Of a stretch of DNA of 64,000 nt, positions 16,601 through 25,570 are shown in pieces; within the stretch, counting starts at the first letter, position 1; every line of letters starts with the position of its first letter. This DNA is from an uncultured Peptoniphilaceae bacterium. Lineage in GTDB: Bacteria; Bacillota; Clostridia; Tissierellales; Peptoniphilaceae. The stretch lies in NCBI GenBank assembly GCA_943912255.1, contig CALTTP010000005.1, positions 62,001 to 126,000 on the forward strand. The letters run 5' to 3'. The translations under genes and the position numbers were made by a program. Below the pieces are notes generated by a model. That model was not told the DNA's origin. It ran no database searches and saw only the letters and a program-made list of their open reading frames with translations.

Positions 16601-17134
16601 TTCACTATGGACAATCCTCATTCCTCGACCACCTCCACCGGCAGCGGCTTTTATCATCACAGGATATCCTGCTTCTTTAGCAAAGTTTAAAGCATCCTGT
16701 TTTGTCCTAATGGGTTTGTCTACTCCAGGAATTGTTGGCACATTAGCCCTTTTTGCGGCAATTTTGGATTTTATTTTATCCCCTAAGGTATCTAGCACTT
16801 CATAATTTGGGCCAATAAATATGATTCCATTTTCTTCACATCTTCTTGCAAATTCTTTATTCTCTGACAAAAAACCATACCCGGGATGAATTGCATCTAC
16901 ACCCTTTTTCTTAGCAAGGTCAATTATTTCATTCATATCTAAATAGGCTTCCACAGGAGTCTTTCCCAGTCCTATTTGATATGATTCATCTGCCTTTGTT
17001 CTAAATAATGCTGTATTATCTTCTTCAGAATAGATAGCCACAGATTTGATTCCCAATTCGGAACAAGCACGAAATATTCTTACGGCAATTTCTCCTCTGT
17101 TGGCTACTAGTATCTTTTTAATAATTCCTGACAT
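13697..17134 (-). CDS. pyc: Pyruvate carboxylase
   Basis: A 1145-residue full-length single-chain enzyme that makes oxaloacetate from pyruvate, bicarbonate and ATP. The biotin carboxylase domain comes first (KILVANRGEIAVRIFRA; ATP loop AAAGGGGRGMRIV; ~1-455). The carboxyltransferase barrel begins at DTTFRDAHQSLLATRVRT (~540) and has metal ligands in HTHDTTGNG. The C-terminal biotinyl domain has EAMKMET with Lys about 1110. ATG 17134 follows AAAGGAG. Oxaloacetate could feed a reductive branch with the fumarase encoded at 3.5 kb. That link is inferred. Confidence 0.97.
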   Translation of the reverse strand: MSGIIKKILVANRGEIAVRIFRACSELGIKSVAIYSEEDNTALFRTKADESYQIGLGKTPVEAYLDMNEIIDLAKKKGVDAIHPGYGFLSENKEFARRCEENGIIFIGPNYEVLDTLGDKIKSKIAAKRANVPTIPGVDKPIRTKQDALNFAKEAGYPVMIKAAAGGGGRGMRIVHSEEELIPAFKSAQSEAKKAFGIDDMFIEKYLSKPKHIEVQILGDKKGNIVHLYERDCSIQRRHQKLIEYSPAFSIDEDIRSKICDDAVKIAKSVNYYNAGTVEFLVDEKGQHYFIEVNPRIQVEHTVTEMVTGIDLVQAQILIAQGHTLDHESIGIKSQKDVTLNGYAIQCRVTTEDPANNFAPDTGVIDVYRSGSGFGVRLDVGNAYVGSIVTPYYDSLLVKVTTFSRTFKDTINKAKRALGELKVSGVKTNIAFLLNVLNSEAFVSGKTNTGFIEHNPQLFDIMPRSDRELKVLNFIGDVVVNNKNRINKNFDTLQEYSHLDQSPFKSGTKQILNLDGIDGLINWIRGQQKVLLTDTTFRDAHQSLLATRVRTVDMEKIAPAVSRYMNDLFSLEMWGGATFDVSYRFLQEDPWERLRILRKKVPNILLQMLLRGNNTVGYKNYPDNVVKRFIHQSAKEGIDVFRVFDSLNWIEGMRYAMDCVLEEDKVLESTMCYTGDILDENRDKYSLKYYIDMAKDLEKAGAHILGIKDMSGLLKPYAGRKLIKALKDEISIPIHLHTHDTTGNGVATVLAATEAGVDIIDTAFNSMSGLTSQPALNSVAAALENTRRSTHIDLDYAEEISKYWEALRPVYGNFESDLKSGSTEIYKYEIPGGQYSNFKPQVESFGLGHRFKEVKDMYRNVNKMVGDIIKVTPSSKMVGDFAIFMVQNDLTPENIYEKGKFLDYPDSVVSYFKGMMGQPLGGFPERLQKLVLKGEKPITVRPGELLEPEDFDKNREYLKEKYKFEPTEDDLLAYALYPKVFEEFVENKIRHGDLSHMESKVFFHGINLGQTREVKLGEGKTLIIKLVDMSEADDEGYVSLAFEVNGNRRVVKIFDKHSKKILENNFTQKANPDDDREIGASIPGNIIKILVKEGEEVKAGQPLMVIEAMKMETDIISPVSGKVETIIVKEKDMVESGQLLMRIEE

Positions 17135-17233
17135 AATAGCTCCTTTCCATAACCATTTCAGATGATTATATCACACTTTTATTAAAAGTTTGATAAGATA
17201 AAGGGGTAGGAAAATAAATTTTGGAGGAATAGA

Positions 17234-18466
17234 ATGAAAAGAACCCTTCGCTGGATTTTAATTTCAGCTTTGATTCTTATATTAGCTGGTTGTGAAGTAA
17301 AAGAGGACAATATTACAGTAAGAGACCTTGATGTTTCAGTTTCAAGCTCTGAAGAGGTAAAAGATAAAGAGATAGAAGAAAAAATAGAAGAAGTAGAAGA
17401 TGAGAGAGATGATGTGGAAATCACCCTAGGAGTAACTGGGGATATTATGTATCACCCTTGGACTTTTTACAGAAATGTGGATTCCCAGGGGAATTATGAC
17501 TTTTCTTTTTTTTATGAAAAAGTAAAGAAACTTACAGAAGAATTTGATTTAATGGCAGGTAATTATGAAACCACCTCCACCCCTAATAGGAATATGGAAG
17601 GGTATCCTCTTTTTAACACTCCTTCAAATTCCATTGAACAGCTGAAGGAATCAGGATTTGATATACTGACAACGGCTAACAATCACTGTTTGGACTCCGG
17701 GGCTGAAGGAATTTCTGACACCATCGACGCACTAGATACCTATGGAATTCACACCACTGGAACTTTTAAGGACGATAATAGACAGTATCTAATAGTGGAG
17801 GAGCAGGGAACAAAGATAGGAATACTAGCCTATAGTCAAATGTTTAATGGGATGGAAGGGGTCTTAGCACAGGAACAAAGGGATATGATAAATCCCATGA
17901 CAGAGGATTTGATGAAGAATGATGTGAAGAGCTTAAAAGAAAATGTCGACTTTCTTATTGTCTTTCCCCACTGGGGCGAGGAATATTCTTTCAACCCAAC
18001 TGAGTTTCAAAGGAATATGGGAAAAAACTTACTAAATTGGGGTGCTGATATTGTAATGGGAAGTCATCCCCATGTAATTCAACCCATAGAAGAAGTTGAT
18101 TTTGATGGTGAAAAGAAATTTATTTTTTATTCAATGGGAAATTCCATTTCTGGACAAAGGCAGGAATACAACGGATTAAAGGAAGTGGAGGCAGGACTTA
18201 TTGCTGGCCTTAAATTAAAGAAGAGCTTTAAAGAGAATAAAACGACTTTAGAACAAGTGGACATTCATCCTACATGGGTTATGATCGATAAGACCGACGG
18301 AAAGACCAAGGCTAAGGTAACTTTAATAGAGGATTATAAAGAGGGAGGAGAACTTTACAACCTAGTATCTCCCGATGTTAGAAATAGAGTATTGGGAACA
18401 GGAAATAGATCCATCGAAATTCTTGAATCCATGGGATATGTTACAGGACTGAAAGGAAATATATGA
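17234..18466 (+). CDS. CapA family lipoprotein (metallophosphatase fold)
   Basis: A 410-residue protein with lipobox ILAGC (Cys ~20), a charged linker, and a CapA domain (GVTGDIMYHPWTF, AGNYETTSTP, TTANNHCLDSGAEG, FPHWGEEY, GSHPHVIQP). CapA of Bacillus takes part in poly-gamma-glutamate capsule export, but most homologues have unknown roles and no capBC is present here. ATG 17234 follows TTGGAGG. Its stop overlaps the next start (ATGA). Confidence 0.85.
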   Translation: MKRTLRWILISALILILAGCEVKEDNITVRDLDVSVSSSEEVKDKEIEEKIEEVEDERDDVEITLGVTGDIMYHPWTFYRNVDSQGNYDFSFFYEKVKKLTEEFDLMAGNYETTSTPNRNMEGYPLFNTPSNSIEQLKESGFDILTTANNHCLDSGAEGISDTIDALDTYGIHTTGTFKDDNRQYLIVEEQGTKIGILAYSQMFNGMEGVLAQEQRDMINPMTEDLMKNDVKSLKENVDFLIVFPHWGEEYSFNPTEFQRNMGKNLLNWGADIVMGSHPHVIQPIEEVDFDGEKKFIFYSMGNSISGQRQEYNGLKEVEAGLIAGLKLKKSFKENKTTLEQVDIHPTWVMIDKTDGKTKAKVTLIEDYKEGGELYNLVSPDVRNRVLGTGNRSIEILESMGYVTGLKGNI

Positions 18467-20043
18467 TTTTTATTAACAACTTAAAAATAGGATTAGATGA
18501 GCCAGAGGTGCTTTTAAGAGAAAAGATAAAACAAAAATTAAGGATAAAGTACGACGACTTTCATTATAAAATCTTTAGAAAATCCATAGATGCCAGAAGA
18601 AAAGATAGGATACAATTTGTATATTCTGTAATTGTGGACATAGAACTTTCAAAAAAGAGGCTTTCTAAATATAATCCAGGAGATGTAAGAGAATACAAGG
18701 AAGGAAAGATAAATTTTGAAATAAATCGTAAGAAAACAAATCCGCCAGTAGTAGTAGGATTTGGTCCGAGCGGAATATTTTCTGCTTTAACCTTGGCCAA
18801 GGTGGGATTTAATCCCATTGTGATTGAAAGAGGTCAAGATGTGGACCAGAGAACTAAGACCGTAGATGAATTTTGGAAAAATGGAATATTAAACACCAAC
18901 TCCAATGTACAATTTGGCGAAGGCGGTGCAGGAGCTTTTTCTGATGGAAAACTTACCTGCAGATCCCAGGATCCTATGATTAGGGAAGTTTTGAAGGTCT
19001 TTATTGAACATGGAGCTCCAGAAGAGATAGGGATTTTGCAAAAACCTCATATTGGTACCGATATTCTAAAAGAAGTGATAAAGTCCATAAGAAAAGAGAT
19101 TATATCCTTAGGAGGACAGATTCATTTTAACACCACTATGGAGGATATAGTCTTAGAAGATGGGAAGGTAAAAAAACTTATTACCAATAGGGGAGCAATA
19201 GAAGCGGACTCTGTGTTTTTAGCCTTAGGGCATAGCTCTAGAGATAGTTTTCGAACTTTTCATAATAAGGGTCTTTCTATGGAATCTAAGCCCTTTGCAG
19301 TGGGATTTAGAATAGAACATCCTCAACAGCTTATCAATAAGGCCCAATATGGAGAAAATTATGATAATAAAAGACTTCCACAAGGTGAATATCAGCTGAC
19401 CTATAGGTCTACATCCGGGAGGGGAGTTTACACCTTTTGCATGTGTCCTGGCGGGCGAGTAATTGCAGCCTCTTCAGAGGAAAATAGACTTTGTATAAAC
19501 GGTATGAGTTACCATAGCAGAAACCTAGAAAATGCCAATTCAGCAATTATTGCAAATATCAATGAAAAAGATTATGGACAGGGTGTTTTGGCTGGAATGA
19601 TGTACCAGGAGAAAATAGAGGAAAGGGCATTTAAATTAGGAGGTTCTAATTACCATGCCCCTGTTCAGTTAATAGGAGACTATATAGACAATAGAGTATC
19701 TACTGAATTTAAAAGGGTATTTCCAAGCTACAAACCGGGAACTGTCTTTAGAGATTTAAATGAAATCTACTCCAAGTCCATAAACGACTCCATAAAGGAA
19801 GCTATTATAAATCTTAACAGAAAGCTTGAAGGCTTTTCCTTAGAAGATGGAATTCTGACGGGAGTTGAAACTAGAACATCCTCACCAATAAGAATATTGC
19901 GGGATAAAAAAACTTATGAGTCCTGCAACTTTAAAGGAGTCTACCCACTGGGAGAAGGTGCTGGATATGCTGGAGGCATAATGAGCTCTTCTGTGGATGG
20001 TATAAAGGGAGCCATAGCTTTTTTGGAAGGTTACAATGAGTAG
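18463..20043 (+). CDS. FAD-dependent oxidoreductase-like protein (COG2509 type)
   Basis: A 526-residue protein. An N-terminal ~95-residue module precedes a dinucleotide-binding Rossmann motif (VVVGFGPSGIFSALTLAKVG). It also has FGEGGAGAFSDGKLTCR, a VFLALGHSSRD segment, and a C-terminal PLGEGAGYAGGIMSSSVDG FAD motif. This is the widespread but poorly characterised FAD-dependent dehydrogenase family. It overlaps capA by 4 bp and the following HAD gene by 8 bp, so the three are one translationally coupled unit. Confidence 0.87.
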   Translation: MIFINNLKIGLDEPEVLLREKIKQKLRIKYDDFHYKIFRKSIDARRKDRIQFVYSVIVDIELSKKRLSKYNPGDVREYKEGKINFEINRKKTNPPVVVGFGPSGIFSALTLAKVGFNPIVIERGQDVDQRTKTVDEFWKNGILNTNSNVQFGEGGAGAFSDGKLTCRSQDPMIREVLKVFIEHGAPEEIGILQKPHIGTDILKEVIKSIRKEIISLGGQIHFNTTMEDIVLEDGKVKKLITNRGAIEADSVFLALGHSSRDSFRTFHNKGLSMESKPFAVGFRIEHPQQLINKAQYGENYDNKRLPQGEYQLTYRSTSGRGVYTFCMCPGGRVIAASSEENRLCINGMSYHSRNLENANSAIIANINEKDYGQGVLAGMMYQEKIEERAFKLGGSNYHAPVQLIGDYIDNRVSTEFKRVFPSYKPGTVFRDLNEIYSKSINDSIKEAIINLNRKLEGFSLEDGILTGVETRTSSPIRILRDKKTYESCNFKGVYPLGEGAGYAGGIMSSSVDGIKGAIAFLEGYNE

Positions 20044-20854
20044 GTATAAACTACTTTGCTGTGACATGGACGAATGTATCCTAAATGCTCAAGATGAGAT
20101 TTCCCCTAAGGATATTGAGGCAATAAACTATCTACTTGATAGTGGAATTAACTTTGTATTTGCCTCGGGAAGAAATATTAGTTCCATGTATCGACATATT
20201 GAAAGTCTTGGAACTAAAAAAAGGGGAGAGTTTGCGATTACCCAAAATGGTTCATGTGTCTTTGATATAAAAAGAGACAGTATATTATTTAAATCCATTT
20301 TTGAAAGGGAGATTGCTGAGGAGATCTTGAATTATGGAATGAAAAATCATCTAACAATGGAGATATTTACCCCCTATAGAGTCTTTATATACAATATGGA
20401 CCAACAGCATGAGGAAGATTTTTTAGCAAGGAAAATTCCCTTTATCAAAGTGTCTGAAGATGATTTTTTAAGTCTGATTAAAGAGGGAATATGTAAAATA
20501 AATTATGTTTCTGATTCCCTAAAGATTTTAAATGAATTTAAAGAAGATTTATATAGGGTATTAAGGGATGATATTCATTACACCTTTTCCTCGGGAAAAT
20601 ATTTGGATATGACCTGTCGAGGAATAGATAAATCCACGGGGATTGAAGTATTGACTACTAAACTTGGTATAGACAGATCTGAGGTTATAGCCCTTGGAGA
20701 CAATTACAATGACTTGGAAATGATTAAATATGCCAAGGTTGGCATAGCTGTGAACAATGCGGTTAGTGAACTGAAAGAAATGGCTGACATTGTTTTAGAT
20801 TCTAGCCATAGGGAAAGTCCAATAGTTGAAATTGTTGAAAGATTAAGCCTATAA
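20036..20854 (+). CDS. Cof-type HAD-IIB family hydrolase, non-canonical motif I
   Basis: A 272-residue protein with the Cof-type layout: motif II in FASGRN, motif III lysine in CRGIDKSTG, motif IV ALGDNYNDLEM, and terminal VGIAVNNAVSELKEMAD. These usually dephosphorylate sugar phosphates or cofactors. Motif I reads CDMDECIL, with the usual G-T after the second Asp replaced by E-C. Both catalytic aspartates (about 10 and 12) remain. The start overlaps the previous gene by 8 bp. Confidence 0.85.
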   Translation: MSRYKLLCCDMDECILNAQDEISPKDIEAINYLLDSGINFVFASGRNISSMYRHIESLGTKKRGEFAITQNGSCVFDIKRDSILFKSIFEREIAEEILNYGMKNHLTMEIFTPYRVFIYNMDQQHEEDFLARKIPFIKVSEDDFLSLIKEGICKINYVSDSLKILNEFKEDLYRVLRDDIHYTFSSGKYLDMTCRGIDKSTGIEVLTTKLGIDRSEVIALGDNYNDLEMIKYAKVGIAVNNAVSELKEMADIVLDSSHRESPIVEIVERLSL

Positions 20855-20894
20855 TATATCTGTTAATGTTAAATATGAAAATTGGAGGAAAGAG

Positions 20895-21416
20895 ATGAAG
20901 AAATTTTTTACAGTAATTCTTGCATTGATATTGGCATTATCTATCTTTGGAATCTATGACAATGCAAAGAGAAAGAAGGAGGCAGAGGAAAAGGCGAAGA
21001 TGACCTCTGTGTTCTATGGAGAGATTGAGTCTATGGAAAAAGTTGGTGAAGAGACTAAGTTCACAGTTAAAGGCTTAGAAGAAAGTCCAGAAGAATTTAG
21101 AGGTAAAGTGTACGAATTTACAACAAATGAAGATTTTAATCCAATAAATAAAGATGGATCACCAGCAACTACAGATATCTTCAAAGAAAAGGACCAAGTA
21201 GCCATTAGACATATTGGTAAAATTGAAGCTGGAGATGTAAATAAGCTTACTGGAGAAGTTACCATGGCTCCCTTTGTAAACCCTGTTAAGAACCCACCAA
21301 CTATTACCGATGACAAGGCAAAGGTAACAGAGTCTGGAGAAAGCCAAGCTACAAGTTCCAACTCAACTTCCGACAAGGGTGGGGAAAAACCTACTGAAAC
21401 TGGTTCTAAAGAATAG
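20895..21416 (+). CDS. Membrane-anchored or secreted hypothetical protein
   Basis: A 173-residue protein with one N-terminal hydrophobic segment (~4-23) followed by a charged stretch, so it is either anchored or exported. The middle (VFYGEIESMEKVGEETKFTV, then VYEFTTNEDF, DQVAIRHIGKI) looks like a small beta-barrel. The tail is Ser/Thr/Gly-rich and ends KPTETGSKE. ATG 20895 follows TTGGAGG. I do not recognise the family. Confidence 0.65.
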   Translation: MKKFFTVILALILALSIFGIYDNAKRKKEAEEKAKMTSVFYGEIESMEKVGEETKFTVKGLEESPEEFRGKVYEFTTNEDFNPINKDGSPATTDIFKEKDQVAIRHIGKIEAGDVNKLTGEVTMAPFVNPVKNPPTITDDKAKVTESGESQATSSNSTSDKGGEKPTETGSKE

Positions 21417-21430
21417 AATAATTACTATAA

Positions 21431-21459
21431 GAGGCATTCGATTTTGAATGCTTCTTTTT
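21431..21459 (+). terminator. Terminator after the hypothetical exported protein
   Basis: GAGGCATTC and GAATGCTTC form a stem around a 6-nt loop, followed by TTTTT. Confidence 0.8.
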
Positions 21460-21535
21460 CTTAAGAAAAAATGAAAGTCAATTATTAAAATCTAGACTTT
21501 TGCATAAAAAAAGACGAGTTGCCCCGCCTTGTCTA

Positions 21536-21826
21536 CTAAAATTCTGGACATAAATCTAGTTCTTCTCTATTGATAAATCTACTATATAGCACGGCAAAAT
21601 CCTCTTTTAATTCGATTTCCTCTGAAATTTCATAGTAGTCTAGGATGGAAACCAAACTAAAGATCTTATCCTCATACTCTTTATTCAAATTATCCACATA
21701 GGAATGTACTTTATCTTTCAAGTTATCAATATTTTCTAAATCTACCATTATCAAGGTCTCCTCAAAGACTTCCCTTGATTCCACCTGACATTTTAGTAAA
21801 ATTTTAATGCTAAATAATTTTTTCAT
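21536..21826 (-). CDS. Small hypothetical protein (DUF4288-like)
   Basis: A 96-residue soluble protein. The pattern FSIKILLKCQVESREVFEETLIMVD, then a helical stretch and a closing EIELKEDFAVLYSRFI, resembles the DUF4288 layout (FE...I.V, terminal E.YSR). The match is by eye only. ATG 21826 follows AAAGGAGAG. A weak hairpin with a T run at 21504-21535 lies downstream on its strand. Confidence 0.65.
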   Translation of the reverse strand: MKKLFSIKILLKCQVESREVFEETLIMVDLENIDNLKDKVHSYVDNLNKEYEDKIFSLVSILDYYEISEEIELKEDFAVLYSRFINREELDLCPEF

Positions 21827-22037
21827 GTCTCTCTCCTTTATCGTCCTTGATGATTATATACTTATGACAAAAAATTGCAAGAACTTTTTTATCGAATTTG
21901 AGGGAATTTACCTAATTGTAATAAAAATGTAATAATTATTCTTTGGGACTTAAGAAATGGATATACTTACATAAGTAGATCATTATGTTTAATGGCTTTT
22001 ATCATTGTGTTGCTAGGTATGACTAGTTACTAATTTT

Positions 22038-22062
22038 ATATCCCTTATGGATATGATATAAT
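22038..22062 (+). promoter_or_regulatory. Candidate promoter with operator-like inverted repeat upstream of the XRE gene
   Basis: ATATCC-CTTAT-GGATAT is a perfect 6-bp inverted repeat (22038-22054), immediately followed by a -10-like TATAAT (22057-22062). The -35 is poor. The placement suits a repressor or activator site, perhaps for the XRE protein itself. The rest of 21827-22168 shows no gene. Confidence 0.35.
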
Positions 22063-22168
22063 AAAAAGCGTTTACAAACAAAACGGACTTAGTCTAATGC
22101 TTAATTGAGGTTTTTGATGGACGCGAGTAGTTGATGGAGTCAATAGCTAAAGATAGGAGGATGGAAGA

Positions 22169-22630
22169 TTGAACCTTGGAGAAAAAATACTTTATCTACG
22201 GGAAAAGAAAGGGATTTCGCAGGAAACTCTGGCAAAGGAAATTAATGTTTCTAGAGAAAATGTGTCAAAATGGGAACAAAACTTAGCTAAACCAGATACG
22301 GATAATTTAATTAAGTTATGTAACTATTTTCATGTTTCATTGAGGCAAATCATGAATGACGAGGACATAAAAATAGATGTACAGGAAAAAGACATACAAG
22401 GTGAAAAAAATAATGGACTTAAGTTTTTGGTTACAGGACTAATTTTATCGATTATTACAGTGGTTTCAACTTATCCTGCGAAAATTATTGAGTTTAAGAC
22501 TTTTGGTGAGACTTTTACTAACGAACTAAATTACCTATCTATATTTCCTTTTAATTTCGTATTGACTATATCTCTGATATTAGTAGTAATTGGACTTTAT
22601 AAAACAATAACTAGGAGGAGAGGAAAATGA
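22169..22630 (+). CDS. XRE-family transcriptional regulator with two C-terminal membrane segments
   Basis: A 153-residue protein. Residues 1-65 form a Cro/C1-type helix-turn-helix (LREKKGISQETLAKEINVSR, ENVSKWEQNLAKPDTDNL). The C-terminus has two hydrophobic segments (~88-103 and ~127-146) and ends RRRGK, so DNA binding may be tethered to the membrane. TTG 22169 is the start, with AGGAGG at 22155-22160; the nearby ATG at 22161 is out of frame. Its stop overlaps the next ATG (ATGA at 22627-22630), coupling it to the broken secreted-protein gene. Confidence 0.85.
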   Translation: MNLGEKILYLREKKGISQETLAKEINVSRENVSKWEQNLAKPDTDNLIKLCNYFHVSLRQIMNDEDIKIDVQEKDIQGEKNNGLKFLVTGLILSIITVVSTYPAKIIEFKTFGETFTNELNYLSIFPFNFVLTISLILVVIGLYKTITRRRGK

Positions 22631-23217
22631 AAAAATGGCGAGTATAATTGTATCTATAGTACTTATATTTACCATTACTATAGGGCTGTCTAAAAACGCT
22701 TTTGCTCATACTTTAACATAATCTACGATTGATAGTGAAATTGTGGATGAAAATCTGCTTATAACAGAAAGAAGTGAAGATGGAAAAGTAATAAAACCGT
22801 TAAGAACAGATGGGTATAGTTACTGGAGAGTAACTAGCAAATCAGTTAATGGTTATCGTTATGGAGATTGGAGAAGGACCTTCCGGAAAAGGTCCTGGAA
22901 CTATTACCTTATCTAATGCTAAAGGATATAATTTCAATGTAACTAACACTATTAGTGGCTCGTATACTAGTGTTGGAGCAATTGCTAGCTCTTTGGGGGT
23001 TACAATTGGAAAATCTAAAACATACTCCACCAGCTATAGTGTAAAAGTTCCCAACGGAAAAAGATACCAAATCATATATAGACCTCAATTCAAAGTTTAT
23101 AAAGTTATAGAAACTGAATACTATAGAATTGATGGTTATGATACAAAGACAGGTAGGACAAAGACCTCCTATGTTAGTGTGTTTTCAAATTGGGATTATA
23201 GTTGGAAAAGTATATAA
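22627..23217 (+). pseudogene. Broken gene for a secreted protein, coupled to the XRE regulator
   Basis: A good RBS (AGGAGGAGAGG) precedes ATG 22627, but that frame stops after MKKWRV. One more A in the following A-run would give MKKMASIIV and a signal peptide ending NAFAHT. That frame meets TAA at about 22720, reads on as STIDSEIVDENLLITERSED, then loses frame near 22870. The intact tail (about GPSGKGPGTITLSNAKG through VFSNWDYSWKSI) is in another frame. At least three lesions are present, or sequencing errors in part. The product was likely a small exported beta-rich protein. Confidence 0.7.
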
Positions 23218-23365
23218 GTTTTAAATTCAAAATCTTGGATATTAAAATTAAGACTATGCAATACTTTTGGTATAAAAGTCAAAAGGATTATTACATCTTC
23301 AGAGATTAAAAACATTATTTTCAATGTAAAAAAGACAAATAATACAGCTTAAAATATCGATAAGT

Positions 23366-23408
23366 AACCCTCTAAGGCATGTGAGTTTCATGGTTTTAGA
23401 GGGTTTTT
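23366..23408 (+). terminator. Terminator
   Basis: AACCCTCTAA (23366-23375) pairs with TTAGAGGG (23396-23403), followed by TTTTT. A second, weaker hairpin AAAAAGCA/TGCTTTTT lies at 23443-23467. The rest of 23218-23557 holds no recognisable gene. Confidence 0.75.
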
Positions 23409-23557
23409 CATTTTCAGCTGTAAAATTTAAGAATTAGCACAAAAAAAGCAAGATTTTTCTGCTTTTTCAGTTTATATTTCACTGCCCTAGCTTAATACTG
23501 ATAGACTATTAAATTAAACTTCTAAATGTAGTAAAATGGACTTACTAGGGGGATTAT

Positions 23558-24025
23558 ATGAGAAAGCGAGATAGAGAAATCCAAGACATTAATAAAATAA
23601 TTAAAATTTTAAAAGACAGTGATAGATTGGTTTTGGCGTTTAATGGAGTCGAATATCCCTATATGCTCCCTGTAAATGCAGGAGTTGAAAGGTTGGATGA
23701 AACCATCGTCCTATACTTTCATGGGGCCAAGGAAGGTAAAAAATACGACTACCTTATGGATGGAGTAAAGGTTTCCTTTGAAGCTGATACAGACCTAGAG
23801 CTTGTTACGGATTTTAAAAAAGGGTACTGTACCATGAACTATTCCAGTGTAATAGGATGGGGAGAGGTGCAGGAAATAAAGGACTATGAAGATAAGGAGA
23901 GGGCATTACAGGTTATAGTGGACAGCTATCATATTGATGATGGCTTCGTATATAATAGAGGTGCCCTGGACAGAACGGCTGTTTTTAAAATCATAGTAAA
24001 AGAGATACGAGGGAAGACGAAGTAG
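23558..24025 (+). CDS. Pyridoxamine 5'-phosphate oxidase-family flavoprotein
   Basis: A 155-residue protein with the split-barrel PPOX layout: MRKRDREI start, LAFNGVEYPYMLPVN, LYFHGAKEGKKYDYL, then NYSSVIGWGEVQEI and a C-terminal RTAVFKI. Proteins of this NimA-like group bind FMN or related flavins; the substrate is unknown. It ends directly before the cls start (TAG then ATG), so the two are probably co-transcribed. Confidence 0.82.
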   Translation: MRKRDREIQDINKIIKILKDSDRLVLAFNGVEYPYMLPVNAGVERLDETIVLYFHGAKEGKKYDYLMDGVKVSFEADTDLELVTDFKKGYCTMNYSSVIGWGEVQEIKDYEDKERALQVIVDSYHIDDGFVYNRGALDRTAVFKIIVKEIRGKTK

Positions 24026-25561
24026 ATGAAAAAGATAACTAAATTCCTTACTGGTAGGATGTTCCTGATTACCATTATATTTTTATTGCAGCTTATTTTC
24101 ATAGTTGAGATGTTTATTACATTACAGGAAAAGTTTATTTTGTTCTATGTGGTAAGTGTAATTCTGTCCTTGATTTTGGTGGTGGTCTTGGTTAACAAGG
24201 ACACAAACCCTGCCTATAAGATAACTTGGATTATCCCCATACTTACATTGCCTCTATTTGGTAGCTTTTTATACTTGTTCTTTGCCCAGAATAGATTTGT
24301 AAAAAATGTTAGAAATAGCATGTCTGCCACCACTTCATCCTTTCATTTTTTGATGAGCAATGAGGATAATGTCCTAGAGGAGATAGGTAATTCCGATGCA
24401 TACCTTGAAAGTAGATACCTGGAGAGATATGCCAGTTGTCCAGTATATAGGAATACAAAGTCAAGATACTATCCCTTGGGAGAGTTATATTTTGAAGATT
24501 TAGTCGAAGACTTAAGAAATGCAAAAAAATTTATTTTCCTAGAGTACTTTATCATAGACGAAGGCTATGTCTGGGATAAAATCTATGAAATACTCAAGGA
24601 AAAGGCAAAGGAAGGTGTAGATGTTAGATTAATCTATGACGACTTTGGGTGTATGAATAAAGTGGGAAGGGACTTTGATAGAAGGCTTATTGACGCTGGA
24701 ATAAGGTTTCAAGTCTTTAACCCAATAAAATATGTTGTGCTTCCTCAACATAATAATAGAAACCATAGAAAGATTGCTGTTATAGATGGAAAGATCGGCT
24801 ACACCGGCGGTTTAAACCTAGCTGACGAGTATATTAATAAGAAAGTTCGATTTGGCCATTGGAAGGATTCTGGAGTTAGAATTGAGGGACAAGCTGTTTG
24901 GTCTATGACGGTGTTCTTTTTATCCATGTGGAATTCCTTAAGTCGAGAATTCACTCCCTTTAATGAATATATAGCCGATGATTTCTTTAGAGAAAATGAT
25001 TTTATAGAGGATTCTGGATTTGTTCAGCCCTTTGCTGATTCGCCTTTAGACCAAGAACCTGTTGGCGAAAATTTGTATTTGAATATCATATACAAGGCAA
25101 AAAAATATGTGTATATTACAACACCTTATTTAATACTATCCTCTGAGATGTTAACTGCCCTTACATCGGCGGCAAAGGGAGGAATTGACGTTAGGATTAT
25201 AACCCCCTATATAGCAGATAAGAGCATGGTGTTTATGGTAACTAGAAGTTTTTATGAAACTCTATTATCTGCTGGGGTTAAGATATATGAATACAAGCCA
25301 GGGTTTATACATGCAAAGAATATCGTCTCCGATGATAGTGTTGCCGTGGTAAGTACAATAAATGTAGACTTTAGATCCCTATATCTACATTTTGAAAATG
25401 GAGTTTGGTTTTACAATTCACCGGTAATAGAGGAGATTAAGGAGGACTTCTTGGATACTTTAGAGGTTTCTGAAAGAAAGACTCTTTCACAGATGAAGAA
25501 AGAATGGCTTATAGTAAAAATAGCTCGATCAATACTTAGGGTTTTTGCACCCTTATTATAG
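24026..25561 (+). CDS. cls: Cardiolipin synthase
   Basis: A 511-residue phospholipase D-type enzyme that condenses phosphatidylglycerol to cardiolipin at the membrane. Two N-terminal membrane segments (~10-30 and ~38-56) precede two HKD motifs. The first is HNNRNHRKIAVIDGKIGYTGG (split reading: HRKIAVID, ~250) and the second HAKNIVSDDSVAVVSTINVD (~430). The start ATG follows the previous stop with no gap. A DUF1624 gene follows 9 bp later. Confidence 0.94.
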   Translation: MKKITKFLTGRMFLITIIFLLQLIFIVEMFITLQEKFILFYVVSVILSLILVVVLVNKDTNPAYKITWIIPILTLPLFGSFLYLFFAQNRFVKNVRNSMSATTSSFHFLMSNEDNVLEEIGNSDAYLESRYLERYASCPVYRNTKSRYYPLGELYFEDLVEDLRNAKKFIFLEYFIIDEGYVWDKIYEILKEKAKEGVDVRLIYDDFGCMNKVGRDFDRRLIDAGIRFQVFNPIKYVVLPQHNNRNHRKIAVIDGKIGYTGGLNLADEYINKKVRFGHWKDSGVRIEGQAVWSMTVFFLSMWNSLSREFTPFNEYIADDFFRENDFIEDSGFVQPFADSPLDQEPVGENLYLNIIYKAKKYVYITTPYLILSSEMLTALTSAAKGGIDVRIITPYIADKSMVFMVTRSFYETLLSAGVKIYEYKPGFIHAKNIVSDDSVAVVSTINVDFRSLYLHFENGVWFYNSPVIEEIKEDFLDTLEVSERKTLSQMKKEWLIVKIARSILRVFAPLL

Positions 25562-25570
25562 GAGATAAAG

